From: Pseudomonas bananamidigenes
GTDB taxonomy: Bacteria > Pseudomonadota > Gammaproteobacteria > Pseudomonadales > Pseudomonadaceae
Assembly (NCBI RefSeq): GCF_001679645.1
Contig: NZ_LRUN01000019.1
Location: forward strand, 1 to 64,000
Direction: 5' to 3'
Length of the DNA: 64,000 nucleotides
The position numbers and the translations under genes are program-made. Shown one piece after another: positions 51,027 through 59,541 of this stretch; the stretch's first letter is position 1; every line of letters starts with the position of its first letter. The notes under the pieces are model-generated. The model saw only the letters and a program-made list of their open reading frames with translations, was not told the origin of the DNA and did no database searches.

Positions 51027-51269
51027 ATGGCCGTACTCGAAACAATGCGCGCAAGCATCGCTGAAATCCTGACCCTGCCGCTGGACGAGCTGAAGGGCGA
51101 TTTCCGGCTGGAGAACAGCGACTACTGGGATTCGATGGCCAGGATCGGCATCGTCGCTCTGGTGTTCGAATCCACAGGCGTGACCGTGTCGGGCGAGGAG
51201 ATGGACCGAATCGTGACGGTGCAGGACATCTTCGATCTGGTCACCCTGAAAATGAAGGAATCGGCATGA
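51027..51269 (+). CDS. Acyl carrier protein 2
   Basis: An 80-residue acidic protein of ordinary ACP length. The modified Ser is S36 in SDYWDSMARIGIVAL, again DSM instead of DSL as in the cluster's first ACP. ATAAGGAAATGACAAC precedes the ATG. It overlaps the KAS III gene by ATGA, which suggests this ACP is the partner of that synthase. Confidence 0.85.
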   Translation: MAVLETMRASIAEILTLPLDELKGDFRLENSDYWDSMARIGIVALVFESTGVTVSGEEMDRIVTVQDIFDLVTLKMKESA

Positions 51270-52327
51270 CCCTGCACAGTCTTTCCGGAGTGGCCGTCCG
51301 TGCGGTCACGTCCGCGATGCCCGAGCGGCGTGTGGTGCTGGATGACTTCGCCGAGCTGTTCGGCGCCAAGGAAGTGGCCCGCATCGCCAAAAGCACCGGC
51401 ATCGAATCGATCAGGGAAGCCGGATCGCTGAACACCTCCGATCTGGTGATCGCCGCATGCCGCCACCTGTTGGATCAGGACGGCTGCGCGGCGCAGGACA
51501 TCGACGGGCTGATCGTCGTGACCCAGACGCCCGACTCGTGGGTGCCGGGCGTCGGTTTTCTGGTTCAGCAGGCGCTCGGGCTGCCACAGCACTGCCTGAT
51601 CCTGAACGTCTCCGCCGGGTGTTCGGGGTACGTCAGCGCACTGGTTCAGGCCGGCGCGCTGATCTCGGCCGGTGCCTGCAAAAAGGTATTGCTGTGCACC
51701 GGCGATGTGACCACCAAGCTGCTGGACGGGCGCGACCGGCATGTGAAGATGCTGTTCGGCGATGCGGCTTCCGCCACGTTGCTGGAGGCGGGCGAGGGCA
51801 CGTTCGAATTCCTGTGCGGCGCCGACGGCAGCGGTCGCGAAGCGCTGGAGTCCGACATTGCCTACAGCGGTGAAGGCGACAGTCACACCCGTGCCTCGAT
51901 CCAGCGTCTGCACATGGACGGGACGGCGGTGATGAACTTTGCACTGAACCGCGTACCGCAGACCGTCAAGGCCTTGCTCGACGCCACGGGGCTGACTCCG
52001 GCGTCGCTGGATCTGCTGGTGCTGCACCAGGCGAACGGGTTCATGCTCAACTACCTGCGCCGCATGATCGGCGTGGCGCCGGAGAAGATGCCGGTCGACA
52101 TCGACGATGTCGGCAACACCAGCTCCACGTCGATTCCGATTGTCCTGTCCCGCCACAGTGCCGTCGGTACTGCGCAGGCAGAGCATGTCGTGCTGTGCGG
52201 GTTTGGCGCCGGTCTGTCCTGGGGCGCGTTGAAGCTCGACCTGCGGCGTACGCTGGCCGTGCCGCCGTGCTACGTACCTGAAAAAGCTGCGCAAGTGGCA
52301 CAAGCCGACGAGCGTCTGGAAGCCTGA
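51266..52327 (+). CDS. 3-oxoacyl-ACP synthase III (FabH-like)
   Basis: A 353-residue KAS III. The Cys-His-Asn triad is visible: C119 in LNVSAGCSGYVSAL, His in VLHQANGFMLNYL and Asn in VDIDDVGNTSSTSIP. FabH-type synthases condense an acyl-CoA starter with malonyl-ACP. It has ~35 residues more than E. coli FabH, mainly at the ends. With the 2-oxoacid oxidoreductase supplying a starter it could form the beta-ketoacyl-ACP substrate of the AfsA-type protein. Last gene of the tightly packed operon. Confidence 0.9.
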   Translation: MTLHSLSGVAVRAVTSAMPERRVVLDDFAELFGAKEVARIAKSTGIESIREAGSLNTSDLVIAACRHLLDQDGCAAQDIDGLIVVTQTPDSWVPGVGFLVQQALGLPQHCLILNVSAGCSGYVSALVQAGALISAGACKKVLLCTGDVTTKLLDGRDRHVKMLFGDAASATLLEAGEGTFEFLCGADGSGREALESDIAYSGEGDSHTRASIQRLHMDGTAVMNFALNRVPQTVKALLDATGLTPASLDLLVLHQANGFMLNYLRRMIGVAPEKMPVDIDDVGNTSSTSIPIVLSRHSAVGTAQAEHVVLCGFGAGLSWGALKLDLRRTLAVPPCYVPEKAAQVAQADERLEA

Positions 52328-52417
52328 CAGGCGACCGTTGCCAAGCTTTCGGGGATGCCTGCCGGTATCCTCGAAGGCATTCGGTTCTCGCCATCGAATG
52401 ACAAGGAAAGCCACGGT

Positions 52418-53035
52418 ATGTCAGGGACATTCTGGAAAACACTCGGGATTCTGGGTGACAAGAGCGTTGCACACGGGATCTCTCCGTCGCCGTTTCTTGT
52501 GCGATTCAACTTCTACGAAATGCATCAGTCGGGCATGATCGCGGCGCAGCCCGATGCCATCATCGCCGCCGTGTGCGCCCTGGACATGCGAGCGGACCGG
52601 GTGGCCGATGCCTTGCTGACCCTGCGCGAACTGCCGGCGAAGCTCATCAGAATCATCAGCAATCGACCAACGCCGGCGCTTGCGCCGTTCGGTTTTGACG
52701 CGTTCACCTTGCTGCGGCGCACTGACAACGAAGTGTCCCTCGGGCTGGCGGGGCGTTTCTGGCGCCCGGATCTGGACCCCTGCCATGTGGCCGATGCAGC
52801 GGCGTTCATGGCGCTGGACGATCCCCGCGTCGCCAGACTGGTGTTGCGCTTTGAAGTCATCGAGCAGCCGGACGGCTTGCGCACGCTGCGCACCGAAACG
52901 TTCGTGTCATGCCCCAACACTCGGACCCGATGGTTGTTCACACCGTATTGGCTGGTGATCCGTCTGGCCAGCGGCTGGATCCGGCGGCGGACCCTGGCGA
53001 CGATTCAAAGGCAATTTCAGGTGCAAGACCGATAG
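52418..53035 (+). CDS. Conserved hypothetical protein, possible DUF2867-like
   Basis: A 205-residue cytosolic protein. The C-terminal end RWLFTPYWLVIRLASGWIRR, continuing RTLATIQRQ, recurs in uncharacterised START/SRPBCC-like or DUF2867-like proteins; the first 160 residues show no motif I know. The ATG at 52418 has AAGGAAAG nine bases upstream and is preferred over 52355. It lies 90 bp beyond the KAS III stop in the same direction, so it may be the tail of the cluster or an independent gene. Confidence 0.65.
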   Translation: MSGTFWKTLGILGDKSVAHGISPSPFLVRFNFYEMHQSGMIAAQPDAIIAAVCALDMRADRVADALLTLRELPAKLIRIISNRPTPALAPFGFDAFTLLRRTDNEVSLGLAGRFWRPDLDPCHVADAAAFMALDDPRVARLVLRFEVIEQPDGLRTLRTETFVSCPNTRTRWLFTPYWLVIRLASGWIRRRTLATIQRQFQVQDR

Positions 53036-53128
53036 CCGTCGGGTTCGAGGGAGAAGCGAGGCCTGTAACAATTTGCATCAATTGGTTACATTGATAGCCT
53101 CAGCGAATCAATTTCCCGCGAGTGTGCC

Positions 53129-54043
53129 ATGGCCATCAACTTCGACCTCAACGACCTGCAAGCCTTTCGCGCCGTGGTCGAGCAGGGCAGTTTCCGCAAG
53201 GCCGCCGATACCGTGCGCATCTCGCAACCGGCCCTGAGCCGGCGTATCGAAAAGCTCGAAGACGCCCTGGGCGTGAAGCTGTTCGAGCGCACCACACGCA
53301 AGGTCAGCCTGACCCAGGCCGGACGCGGCTTCATGCCCAGTGTCGAGCGTTTGCTGGACGATCTTGACGTGGCGTTGCTCGGCATCAGCGAAGTCGCCTC
53401 GAACCGTCAGGGCCACGTCACCGTCGCCTGTGTACCGTCGGCGGCGTACTACTTCATGCCGCGAGTGGTGGCGCGCTATCACCGGCAGTTTCCGCGCATC
53501 AAGGTCAAAGTCCTCGACTCCAGCGCCCACGACGTGCTGACGGCGGTGGTCAACGGCGAAGCGGATTTCGGCTTGAGTTTCATGGGCACCCAGGATGCGG
53601 GCGTGGATTTCGAGCCGCTGGTGCAGGAAAGCTATGTGGTCGCCTGTCGCCGTGATCATCCGCTGGCCGGGCGCAGCAGCGTGACCTGGGACGAGTTCTA
53701 CCGACAGGATTACATCTCGCTGGACAAGACTTCCGGCAACCGCTTTTTGCTCGATCAGGCGCTGGCGAAAGTGGTGCCGCAACGGCCGAGCATCTGCGAA
53801 ACCCTGCACGTGACGACGATGATCGGTCTGGTGGAGGCGGGACTGGGGGTAGCGGCGGTGCCATTGATGGCGATGCCGGCGGCGGATCATCCGATCCTGA
53901 CAAGGGTGCCGTTGATCGATCCGCAAGTGATGCGCAGCGTCGGCATCATCAAGCGCCGGGGTCGCACCCTGACCCCGGCGGCACTGGAACTGGAGCGGCT
54001 GGTGGTGGAGATGAAAATCCAGCCGCCTGACGTCAACGCTTGA
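53129..54043 (+). CDS. LysR-family transcriptional regulator
   Basis: A 304-residue LTTR: winged helix AADTVRISQPALSRRIEKLE at ~26-45 and a ligand domain with HVTVACVPSAAYYFMPRV. Its 3' end overlaps that of the binding-protein gene by 11 bp on the opposite strand. The regulator converges on the two-gene transport unit (minus strand, 54033-56106), which it may control, as TcuR-like regulators do for tricarboxylate uptake. Confidence 0.9.
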   Translation: MAINFDLNDLQAFRAVVEQGSFRKAADTVRISQPALSRRIEKLEDALGVKLFERTTRKVSLTQAGRGFMPSVERLLDDLDVALLGISEVASNRQGHVTVACVPSAAYYFMPRVVARYHRQFPRIKVKVLDSSAHDVLTAVVNGEADFGLSFMGTQDAGVDFEPLVQESYVVACRRDHPLAGRSSVTWDEFYRQDYISLDKTSGNRFLLDQALAKVVPQRPSICETLHVTTMIGLVEAGLGVAAVPLMAMPAADHPILTRVPLIDPQVMRSVGIIKRRGRTLTPAALELERLVVEMKIQPPDVNA

Positions 54044-54803
54044 CCGAATCCAGCCCGGTAGCCTGCACGTCGGCCTGGGCGGCAGGTGCCGCGAGGTAGG
54101 CGAGCAACGCCCTGGCTTCCTGCGGATGCTGCGCACCCACCGGAATGCCCGCCGCAAAACGCGTTACCGACTGCACCGACTCCGGAATCTTCGCCACAAA
54201 GCTCACCCCCGGCACCGGCAGCAACTCGCTGACCTGCTGGAAGCCCAATTGATAGTCGCCCGTGGCGACCACCGAGCCCACCGGGATTTTCGGGATCATC
54301 TTCGCCTTCGGTTTCAGCTGATCTTCGATGCCCAGTTTCTTGAACAACTGCTGCTCGATGTACACGCCGCTGGCGCTGTCGGAATAGGCCACCGATCTTG
54401 CATCGAGCAGGGTTTTCTTCAGGGCATCGACGTTGCTGATGTCCGGTTTCGGCGCACCTTCGCGCACCACCAGGCCGATTCGCGAATCTGCCAGTTCTAC
54501 CCGTGACGCCGGGTCGACCTTGCCTTGCTTGATCAGATCATCGAGGGCGTAGCCGACCATGATCACCACGTCTGCCTTTTCGCCACGGGCAAGGCGATTG
54601 GGGATTGCCTCCGGTGCCTTGCCCATCGACGGGCCGAGTTGGGTATCCAGCGTGTTGCCGGTGGCAGCGGCGAATTTCGGCCCCAGGATCTTGTAAGCCG
54701 CGGTGAAACCGCCGGAGGTCATCACTCGCAGCTCTTCGGCCTGGGCCGTAACGTTGAATGCAAGAGCGGCGAGCAGGGCGGTAACGGTAAACAGTTTTTT
54801 CAT
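54033..54803 (-). CDS. Periplasmic substrate-binding protein (ModA-like fold)
   Basis: A 256-residue exported protein with signal peptide ending AQAEE. The mature domain is a type II periplasmic binding fold of the molybdate-binding-like family (VMTSGGFTAAYKILGPKF, SGVYIEQQLFKKLG, GDYQLGFQQVSELL). There is no ABC permease or ATPase nearby; instead an MFS transporter gene is directly upstream (10 bp gap). It may sense or capture a carboxylate rather than molybdate. Start 54803 gives the proper signal peptide; a longer in-frame start at 54872 does not. Confidence 0.85.
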   Translation of the reverse strand: MKKLFTVTALLAALAFNVTAQAEELRVMTSGGFTAAYKILGPKFAAATGNTLDTQLGPSMGKAPEAIPNRLARGEKADVVIMVGYALDDLIKQGKVDPASRVELADSRIGLVVREGAPKPDISNVDALKKTLLDARSVAYSDSASGVYIEQQLFKKLGIEDQLKPKAKMIPKIPVGSVVATGDYQLGFQQVSELLPVPGVSFVAKIPESVQSVTRFAAGIPVGAQHPQEARALLAYLAAPAAQADVQATGLDSVKR

Positions 54804-54813
54804 GGTGATGTTC

Positions 54814-56106
54814 TCAGGCAGTAACAGGTTGCAGACGACCGCCCGCACGGCGATACAGATAAAGCGTCGCACCCAGTGCGCAGAGCGCGCCGATGCTCAT
54901 CCAGTAACCCGGCGCAGCCTTGTCGCCGGTGTACTGAATCAGGAAAGTCGACATTGCCGGGGTGAAGCCGCCGAAGATCGCGGTGGCAAGGCTGTAGGCC
55001 AACGAGAAACCGGCCACACGAACCTCAACCGGCATGATCTCGGTCAGCGCCGGAATCATTGCGCCGTTGTACAGGCCGTAGATGAACGACAGCCACAACA
55101 GCGACAGCAGCATGTGGCTGAAGCTCGGTGCCTGCACCAGATACGACAGCGCCGGATACGTGGTGGCCAGGGCCAGCAGCGACATGGCGATCAGCACCGG
55201 ACGCCGCCCGACACGATCAGACAAAGCGCCGCCAATCGGCAGCCAGAAAAAGTTGGAGACGCCCACCAGCAGAGTCACCAGCAACGCATCGGATGTGCTC
55301 AGGTGCAGCACGGTCTTGCCGAAGGTCGGCGCGTAAACCGTGATCAGGTAGAACGCGGTGGTGGTCAGGGCAACCATCAACATCCCGCCCAGCACCACGC
55401 CCCAGTTGTGGCCGAGGGTGCGGAACACTTCTTTCATGTTCGGGCGATGTTTGCGGGCGGCGAACTCTTCGGTCTCTGCCAGTTTGCGCCGCAGGATGAA
55501 GATGAACGGCACGATCATGCAGCCGACGAAAAACGGAATCCGCCAGCCCCAATCGGCGACAGCTTGCGGCGCCATCCATTGGTTCAAGCCATAACCCAGT
55601 GCCGCGGCGACGACGATTGCCACCTGCTGGCTGGCCGACTGCCAGGCGGTGAAAAAGCCTTTGCGACCGGGCGTGGCGATCTCCGAGAGATACACCGAGA
55701 CCCCGCCCAGTTCCGCACCGGCAGAGAAGCCTTGCAGCAGCCGGCCGATCAACACCAGCGCCGGGGCAAACAGGCCGATGGTTTCGTATCCGGGCACCAG
55801 CACGATCAGGATCGTGCCGCTGGCCATGATCGACAGGGTCACGATCAGACCTTTGCGACGACCCACGTCGTCGATGTACGCACCGAGCACAATGGCCCCC
55901 AGCGGACGCATCAAAAAGCCTGCGCCGAACACCGCGAACGTCATCATCAGGGATGCGAACTCACTGCTCGCCGGAAAGAACACCGCCGCGATCTGCGTGG
56001 CGTAGAAGCCGAACAGAAAGAAGTCGAACTGTTCGAGGAAGTTACCCGAGGTCACCCGGAAAATGGCACCGGCCCGCGAGCCGCCGTGTGGGATTGAGGC
56101 TGTCAT
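54814..56106 (-). CDS. MFS transporter, citrate/tricarballylate:H+ symporter type (TcuC-like)
   Basis: A 430-residue inner-membrane protein with twelve hydrophobic segments. The N terminus [20 protein letters not shown], continuing FFLFGFY, and the loop [14 protein letters not shown] are characteristic of the metabolite:H+ symporter group that includes CitA and TcuC. Start 56106 agrees with family N termini. It is cotranscribed with the binding-protein gene, 10 bp downstream, and a LysR gene lies beyond. Citrate, tricarballylate or a related acid is likely. Confidence 0.88.
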   Translation of the reverse strand: MTASIPHGGSRAGAIFRVTSGNFLEQFDFFLFGFYATQIAAVFFPASSEFASLMMTFAVFGAGFLMRPLGAIVLGAYIDDVGRRKGLIVTLSIMASGTILIVLVPGYETIGLFAPALVLIGRLLQGFSAGAELGGVSVYLSEIATPGRKGFFTAWQSASQQVAIVVAAALGYGLNQWMAPQAVADWGWRIPFFVGCMIVPFIFILRRKLAETEEFAARKHRPNMKEVFRTLGHNWGVVLGGMLMVALTTTAFYLITVYAPTFGKTVLHLSTSDALLVTLLVGVSNFFWLPIGGALSDRVGRRPVLIAMSLLALATTYPALSYLVQAPSFSHMLLSLLWLSFIYGLYNGAMIPALTEIMPVEVRVAGFSLAYSLATAIFGGFTPAMSTFLIQYTGDKAAPGYWMSIGALCALGATLYLYRRAGGRLQPVTA

Positions 56107-56355
56107 CGAAAAATACTCCACCGCTTTTATGACGTGCGCGACGGGGAGGCGGCGCACGGTTTTTATTGGGGCGGATAGTGGCGCAGGGGGATCGATCTGT
56201 TAATTGCATAGTTGGCATGGATTGATGCGCATGCCGGATCAATGCATCTGGAGGGACGACTACACTTTCGAATCCGGCATCATCAAAAAACAAGGAATGA
56301 TTCCAGAACACCGCAGTCGGAGTTCAGGTATCACACATCTGAAGGAGGTTCACCG

Positions 56356-56664
56356 ATGAACAACAAGACCCTGATCGCCAGCCTGGCCCTTGTCGCCGGC
56401 ATCGCCGGGATCACCCCACTCGTTCAAGCGGCGCAACCCTCGACCGACACCGTCGAACGCTCGCCCACCGACGGCCGCGAACTGAAGGTCAACGACCGCG
56501 CCCCGGACGTCTATCAGCGCAGCGAAAAAGCCATCAAGAACTGGAAACAGAAAGGTCTCAGGCAACCCGATCCGCAGGCGCAGTGGGTGCAGATGAACGA
56601 CAAGTACGTGATGGTGATGATCACCAACGGGACAATTGTGGATATCAAGCCGGTGGAGCGTTAG
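56356..56664 (+). CDS. RcnB-like periplasmic protein
   Basis: A 102-residue protein with a signal peptide ending VQAAQ. Its C-terminal half (WKQKGLRQPDPQAQWVQMND, KYVMVMITNGTIVDI) fits the RcnB family, periplasmic proteins linked to nickel/cobalt homeostasis in enterobacteria. It has no His-rich segment, so a metal role here is uncertain. It has a strong ribosome binding site (GAAGGAGG). The metal exporter genes dmeRF-like lie 4 kb away, not adjacent. Confidence 0.8.
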   Translation: MNNKTLIASLALVAGIAGITPLVQAAQPSTDTVERSPTDGRELKVNDRAPDVYQRSEKAIKNWKQKGLRQPDPQAQWVQMNDKYVMVMITNGTIVDIKPVER

Positions 56665-56765
56665 GCCGTCAGCAACAATTGGCCATGGACGGTTGATTGC
56701 ATTCGAGCGCCGTTCGGGTAAAACGCGAGGGGCGTTTCGAGTGACTGGATGTCAGGAGCAATTCG

Positions 56766-57230
56766 TTGGAAAAGAAACCCCTCTACCGCAAAGAAAACAC
56801 CACGGCCCACAACGTATGGCGCAACAACCCGGGCGGGCATTATCGGCATCAGCGAAACACCAAGGCTGAAATTCACAGCGACGCTACACGCGGCTCGATG
56901 CATGGCATCAAGCATCATGGCTACGATTACACGCCGTTGTTCCGCTTTTTACTGTCGCGTGTCGGCGGTGATTGGGATGAAATTTTCAGTGAGGCAGTGT
57001 CGCGGCTGGATCGGCAGGAGCCGGTGTTCTGGATGGTCGCTGTGCTTGAAAGTGACCGGGAAGAAATAGTGCGACTCGGTGAGTCGAGTTTCTTCAATGG
57101 TCTGTATGTCGATGAACAGAAGCGCCTGCAAATCGTCAATCCCGCCCTGAAAGCCGAAGATATGACGCCCAACTGTCAGTGCTGCACTCATACATTCAAT
57201 GGCGTCGTGTTCGGTACACCCGGGCGCTGA
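56766..57230 (+). CDS. Conserved hypothetical protein with CQCC motif
   Basis: A 154-residue cytosolic protein with TTG start at 56766, supported by AGGAGCAATTCG upstream. It has a His-rich N-terminal part (NNPGGHYRHQRNT, MHGIKHHGYDYTPLFRFLLS), then DWDEIFSEAVSRLDRQEPVF and a C-terminal LKAEDMTPNCQCCTHTFNGV. The NCQCCTH cluster could bind a metal. I recognise no named family, though the whole pattern looks conserved rather than random. It converges on the diguanylate cyclase gene with 3 bp between stops. Confidence 0.7.
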   Translation: MEKKPLYRKENTTAHNVWRNNPGGHYRHQRNTKAEIHSDATRGSMHGIKHHGYDYTPLFRFLLSRVGGDWDEIFSEAVSRLDRQEPVFWMVAVLESDREEIVRLGESSFFNGLYVDEQKRLQIVNPALKAEDMTPNCQCCTHTFNGVVFGTPGR

Positions 57231-57233
57231 GAT

Positions 57234-58310
57234 TCAGTCGACCCGGCTATGGCTCAACGCCTGTCCGCCACCCAACCGGTACTGATTATTCCCGCTGCGC
57301 TTGGCCTCATACATCGCCAGATCTGCAATGTGCAGCAGCCGGTCCATGGTCGGCGCATGGTCGGGGAAGACGGCGACGCCGAGGCTGGTGCCGATGTGGC
57401 GTTGGTCGTTGCCGATGTTGATGGGCGGGGAGAGTTCGATGAAGATTTTCTGGCAGATGCTGCGGGCCTCGTCCTGCAGGTTCAGACCGGGGGCGAGGCC
57501 TTGCAGGATGACCACGAATTCGTCGCCGCCGATGCGGGCGACGGTGTCGCTGACCCGCAGGATGCGTTTCAGCCGTGTGGCGGTGGTGATCAGGACACGG
57601 TCGCCGGCGGCGTGGCCGTAGCGGTCGTTGATGCTTTTGAAACCGTTGAGATCGATAAACACCAGCGCCACCCGGGTCTCGGTAGCGCGGGCATGTTCCA
57701 GCGCTTCTGACAGACGTTCTTCCAGCACCAGTCGATTGGGCAAACCGGTCAGCGGATCGAAGTGGGCCAGGTGCTGAAGGTAACTGGCCGAGGCCTTTTC
57801 TTCGGTGATATCGCGCACCACGCCCATCATCTTGATCATCGCGTCATGATCGTTCTTCACCACGTTGCCGGTTTCCCGCAGCCAGCGAATCGTCCCGTCG
57901 GGCCAGACCACGCGGTATTCCTCGTCGTGGTTTTCACCGGTTTCCAGGCAGCGCAACTCCCCGGCGCGCACCTTGGCCCGGTCGTCCGGGTGGACGCAGG
58001 AGCAGAACAAGGCGTAGGAGGGCGTCACTTCGCCGATCTTGAAGCCGAACATGCCGAAAATTGCGTCGGACCAATACAGTCGATCCGTGTCGACTTCCCA
58101 ATCCCAGGTGCCGATCCGCGCAAAATACTGGCTGCGTTTGAAGCGCTCGGCATCGCCATCCTGGTGGATGTTCTGGCCTTCCGCGGCGCGGGTGAGCAGT
58201 TCGCGATACTCAATAAGCTGCCGACGCAGGGCACGCTCGCGACGAATCAACACGGCGATCACGACCATCAGCACAACGACAAGGGCAAAGCCGATCCAGA
58301 GTTGAGTCAT
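57234..58310 (-). CDS. Membrane-anchored PAS-GGDEF diguanylate cyclase
   Basis: A 358-residue protein. One N-terminal membrane helix (residues 3-23), a short coiled segment, a PAS domain (~45-165, ARIGTWDWEVDTDRLYWSDA and a PAC end WLRETGNVVKND) and a GGDEF domain (~185-350). The active site is RIGGDEFVVI and the substrate segment FIDLNGFKSINDRYGH, so it should make cyclic di-GMP from GTP. There is no EAL domain. An RxxD inhibitory site is not evident in the usual position. Confidence 0.92.
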   Translation of the reverse strand: MTQLWIGFALVVVLMVVIAVLIRRERALRRQLIEYRELLTRAAEGQNIHQDGDAERFKRSQYFARIGTWDWEVDTDRLYWSDAIFGMFGFKIGEVTPSYALFCSCVHPDDRAKVRAGELRCLETGENHDEEYRVVWPDGTIRWLRETGNVVKNDHDAMIKMMGVVRDITEEKASASYLQHLAHFDPLTGLPNRLVLEERLSEALEHARATETRVALVFIDLNGFKSINDRYGHAAGDRVLITTATRLKRILRVSDTVARIGGDEFVVILQGLAPGLNLQDEARSICQKIFIELSPPINIGNDQRHIGTSLGVAVFPDHAPTMDRLLHIADLAMYEAKRSGNNQYRLGGGQALSHSRVD

Positions 58311-58452
58311 TCAAGCATCGCTGACATGGCGTATCGATTCGGGGTTGGTGGCGGGTGGCTATCATTCATCACGGCCAACGCTGGGTCAAACGGTTGCCAA
58401 TGTCCGGCATTTCTGGGAAAACGGCGGCCAGCGGAACAATAGAGTGAATGTT

Positions 58453-58791
58453 ATGAATGATGAACTGCAGATAATCGATCTTCAGCCCGGCGACGGAAAA
58501 GCCGCCGTCAAAGGCGCATTGATCACCACCCAATACACCGGTTGGCTGGAAGACGGCACCGAATTCGATTCGTCCTGGAGCCGGGGCAAACCGTTTCAGT
58601 GCGTGATCGGCACGGGCCGTGTGATCAAGGGTTGGGATCAAGGAATCATGGGCATGCAGGTCGGCGGCAAACGCAAACTGCTGGTGCCGGCGCATCTGGG
58701 GTATGGCGAGCGGACGATGGGCAAGATTCCGCCTAATTCGAATCTGGTGTTCGAGATTGAGTTACTGGAGGTTTTGACGCGGGAGGATTGA
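58453..58791 (+). CDS. FKBP-type peptidyl-prolyl cis-trans isomerase
   Basis: A 112-residue single-domain FKBP. The active-site signature TQYTGWLEDGTEFDSSWSRG and VIKGWDQGIMGMQVGGKRKL, followed by HLGYGERTMGKIPPNSNLVF, is complete. It lacks a signal peptide, so it acts in the cytosol. Start 58453 is preferred over 58345, since the FKBP domain begins MNDELQIIDLQPGDG. A bidirectional terminator follows. Confidence 0.93.
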   Translation: MNDELQIIDLQPGDGKAAVKGALITTQYTGWLEDGTEFDSSWSRGKPFQCVIGTGRVIKGWDQGIMGMQVGGKRKLLVPAHLGYGERTMGKIPPNSNLVFEIELLEVLTRED

Positions 58792-58817
58792 TTGCTCCGC
58801 GTTACAGCTGACGTCAT

Positions 58818-58856
58818 AAAACCCGCTGCCTCCGATCATGGAGCAGCGGGTTTTTT
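58818..58856. terminator. Bidirectional rho-independent terminator
   Basis: Stem AAAACCCGCTGC / GCAGCGGGTTTT, 13-nt loop, with T and A runs on both sides. It serves the FKBP gene and the converging small-gene operon. Confidence 0.92.
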
Positions 58857-58877
58857 CTTGCCTTTTTACCTGAGGCG

Positions 58878-59159
58878 TTACGCAGCCATCGCCATCTCAT
58901 CCAGCGTCGCGGCAACCGTGCTGGTCAGGCTCGGGAATCTGCGTTTGACGCTGTTAAGTGCCGGCATTACGCGGTTTTGATTCAGTTTGCCGTGATCGCG
59001 GGCGAGCTGGACGAGGGCCTCGAGGGCGGCGGTGACGATGGATTTTCTTTCGCTTTCGAGCAGCAGCAGACAGGCCTTTTCGGCCCATTGGCTGTCTTTT
59101 TCGTTGAGGCCGATGGAGATCAGGGCGGCGACGACGTGTGCATCGGATTTGCTTTCCAT
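58878..59159 (-). CDS. Small helical protein, downstream partner of the DUF6124 gene
   Basis: A 93-residue, nearly all-helical protein (ALISIGLNEKDSQWAEKACL, IVTAALEALVQLARDHGKL) that looks like one or two HEAT-type helical pairs. GAGGAACACACC precedes the ATG at 59159. It starts 10 bp after the DUF6124 stop, so both belong to one operon. No family name or function can be given. Confidence 0.7.
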   Translation of the reverse strand: MESKSDAHVVAALISIGLNEKDSQWAEKACLLLLESERKSIVTAALEALVQLARDHGKLNQNRVMPALNSVKRRFPSLTSTVAATLDEMAMAA

Positions 59160-59169
59160 GGTGTGTTCC

Positions 59170-59541
59170 TCAGGTCGTGGCATCGAGGGTGTCCAGCGCC
59201 CGGTTCACGGCGAGCTCGCCACACATCACCACTTGGGCGATGCCCAGCACGGTACTGCGGTAGGGCGGGTCCAGCAGCGCGGCGAAGTCGCTGAGCATCA
59301 CGCTGGCCGAGGCCATCGATTCGCAGGCGTGGGCCAGCAAGGCATGTTGATCGACGTGGGGGGCGATGAGGAACATGCGACCGGGGCAGTGCTGTTTCGG
59401 GGCGGTGGGTTTCAGGTAATGGTCGAGGGCGCGCTCGGCGGCTTCGTGGAGTTTTTTTGAATCAGTTGAGGAGTAAGGGGAGGTTGGGTCGGATTCGGAC
59501 TGGATGTCTGTTTCCGGAGGATTGGGTGTTGGCTTGATCAT
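59170..59541 (-). CDS. DUF6124-family protein
   Basis: A 123-residue Pseudomonas-type protein. It has a disordered start (KPTPNPPETD), then SKKLHEAAERALDHYLKP and a helical C-terminal region CESMASASVMLSDFAALLDP, the pattern I associate with DUF6124. Function is unknown; many paralogues can occur per genome. The ATG at 59541 is preferred over a TTG at 59559. The 5' leader is highly structured, with a loop complementary to its ribosome binding region (59544-59553), so translation is probably regulated by RNA folding. Confidence 0.8.
   Translation of the reverse strand: MIKPTPNPPETDIQSESDPTSPYSSTDSKKLHEAAERALDHYLKPTAPKQHCPGRMFLIAPHVDQHALLAHACESMASASVMLSDFAALLDPPYRSTVLGIAQVVMCGELAVNRALDTLDATT

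Noticed and set aside
40535..52327. The whole region as a classical genomic island with integrase and att sites
   Set aside because: No integrase, transposase, tRNA or terminal direct repeats were found. Only the AT-rich leader hints at acquisition.
54703..56097. 464-codon plus-strand frame opposite the MFS gene
   Set aside because: Low-complexity His/Gln/Arg-rich translation with no domain. The minus strand has a full twelve-helix transporter.
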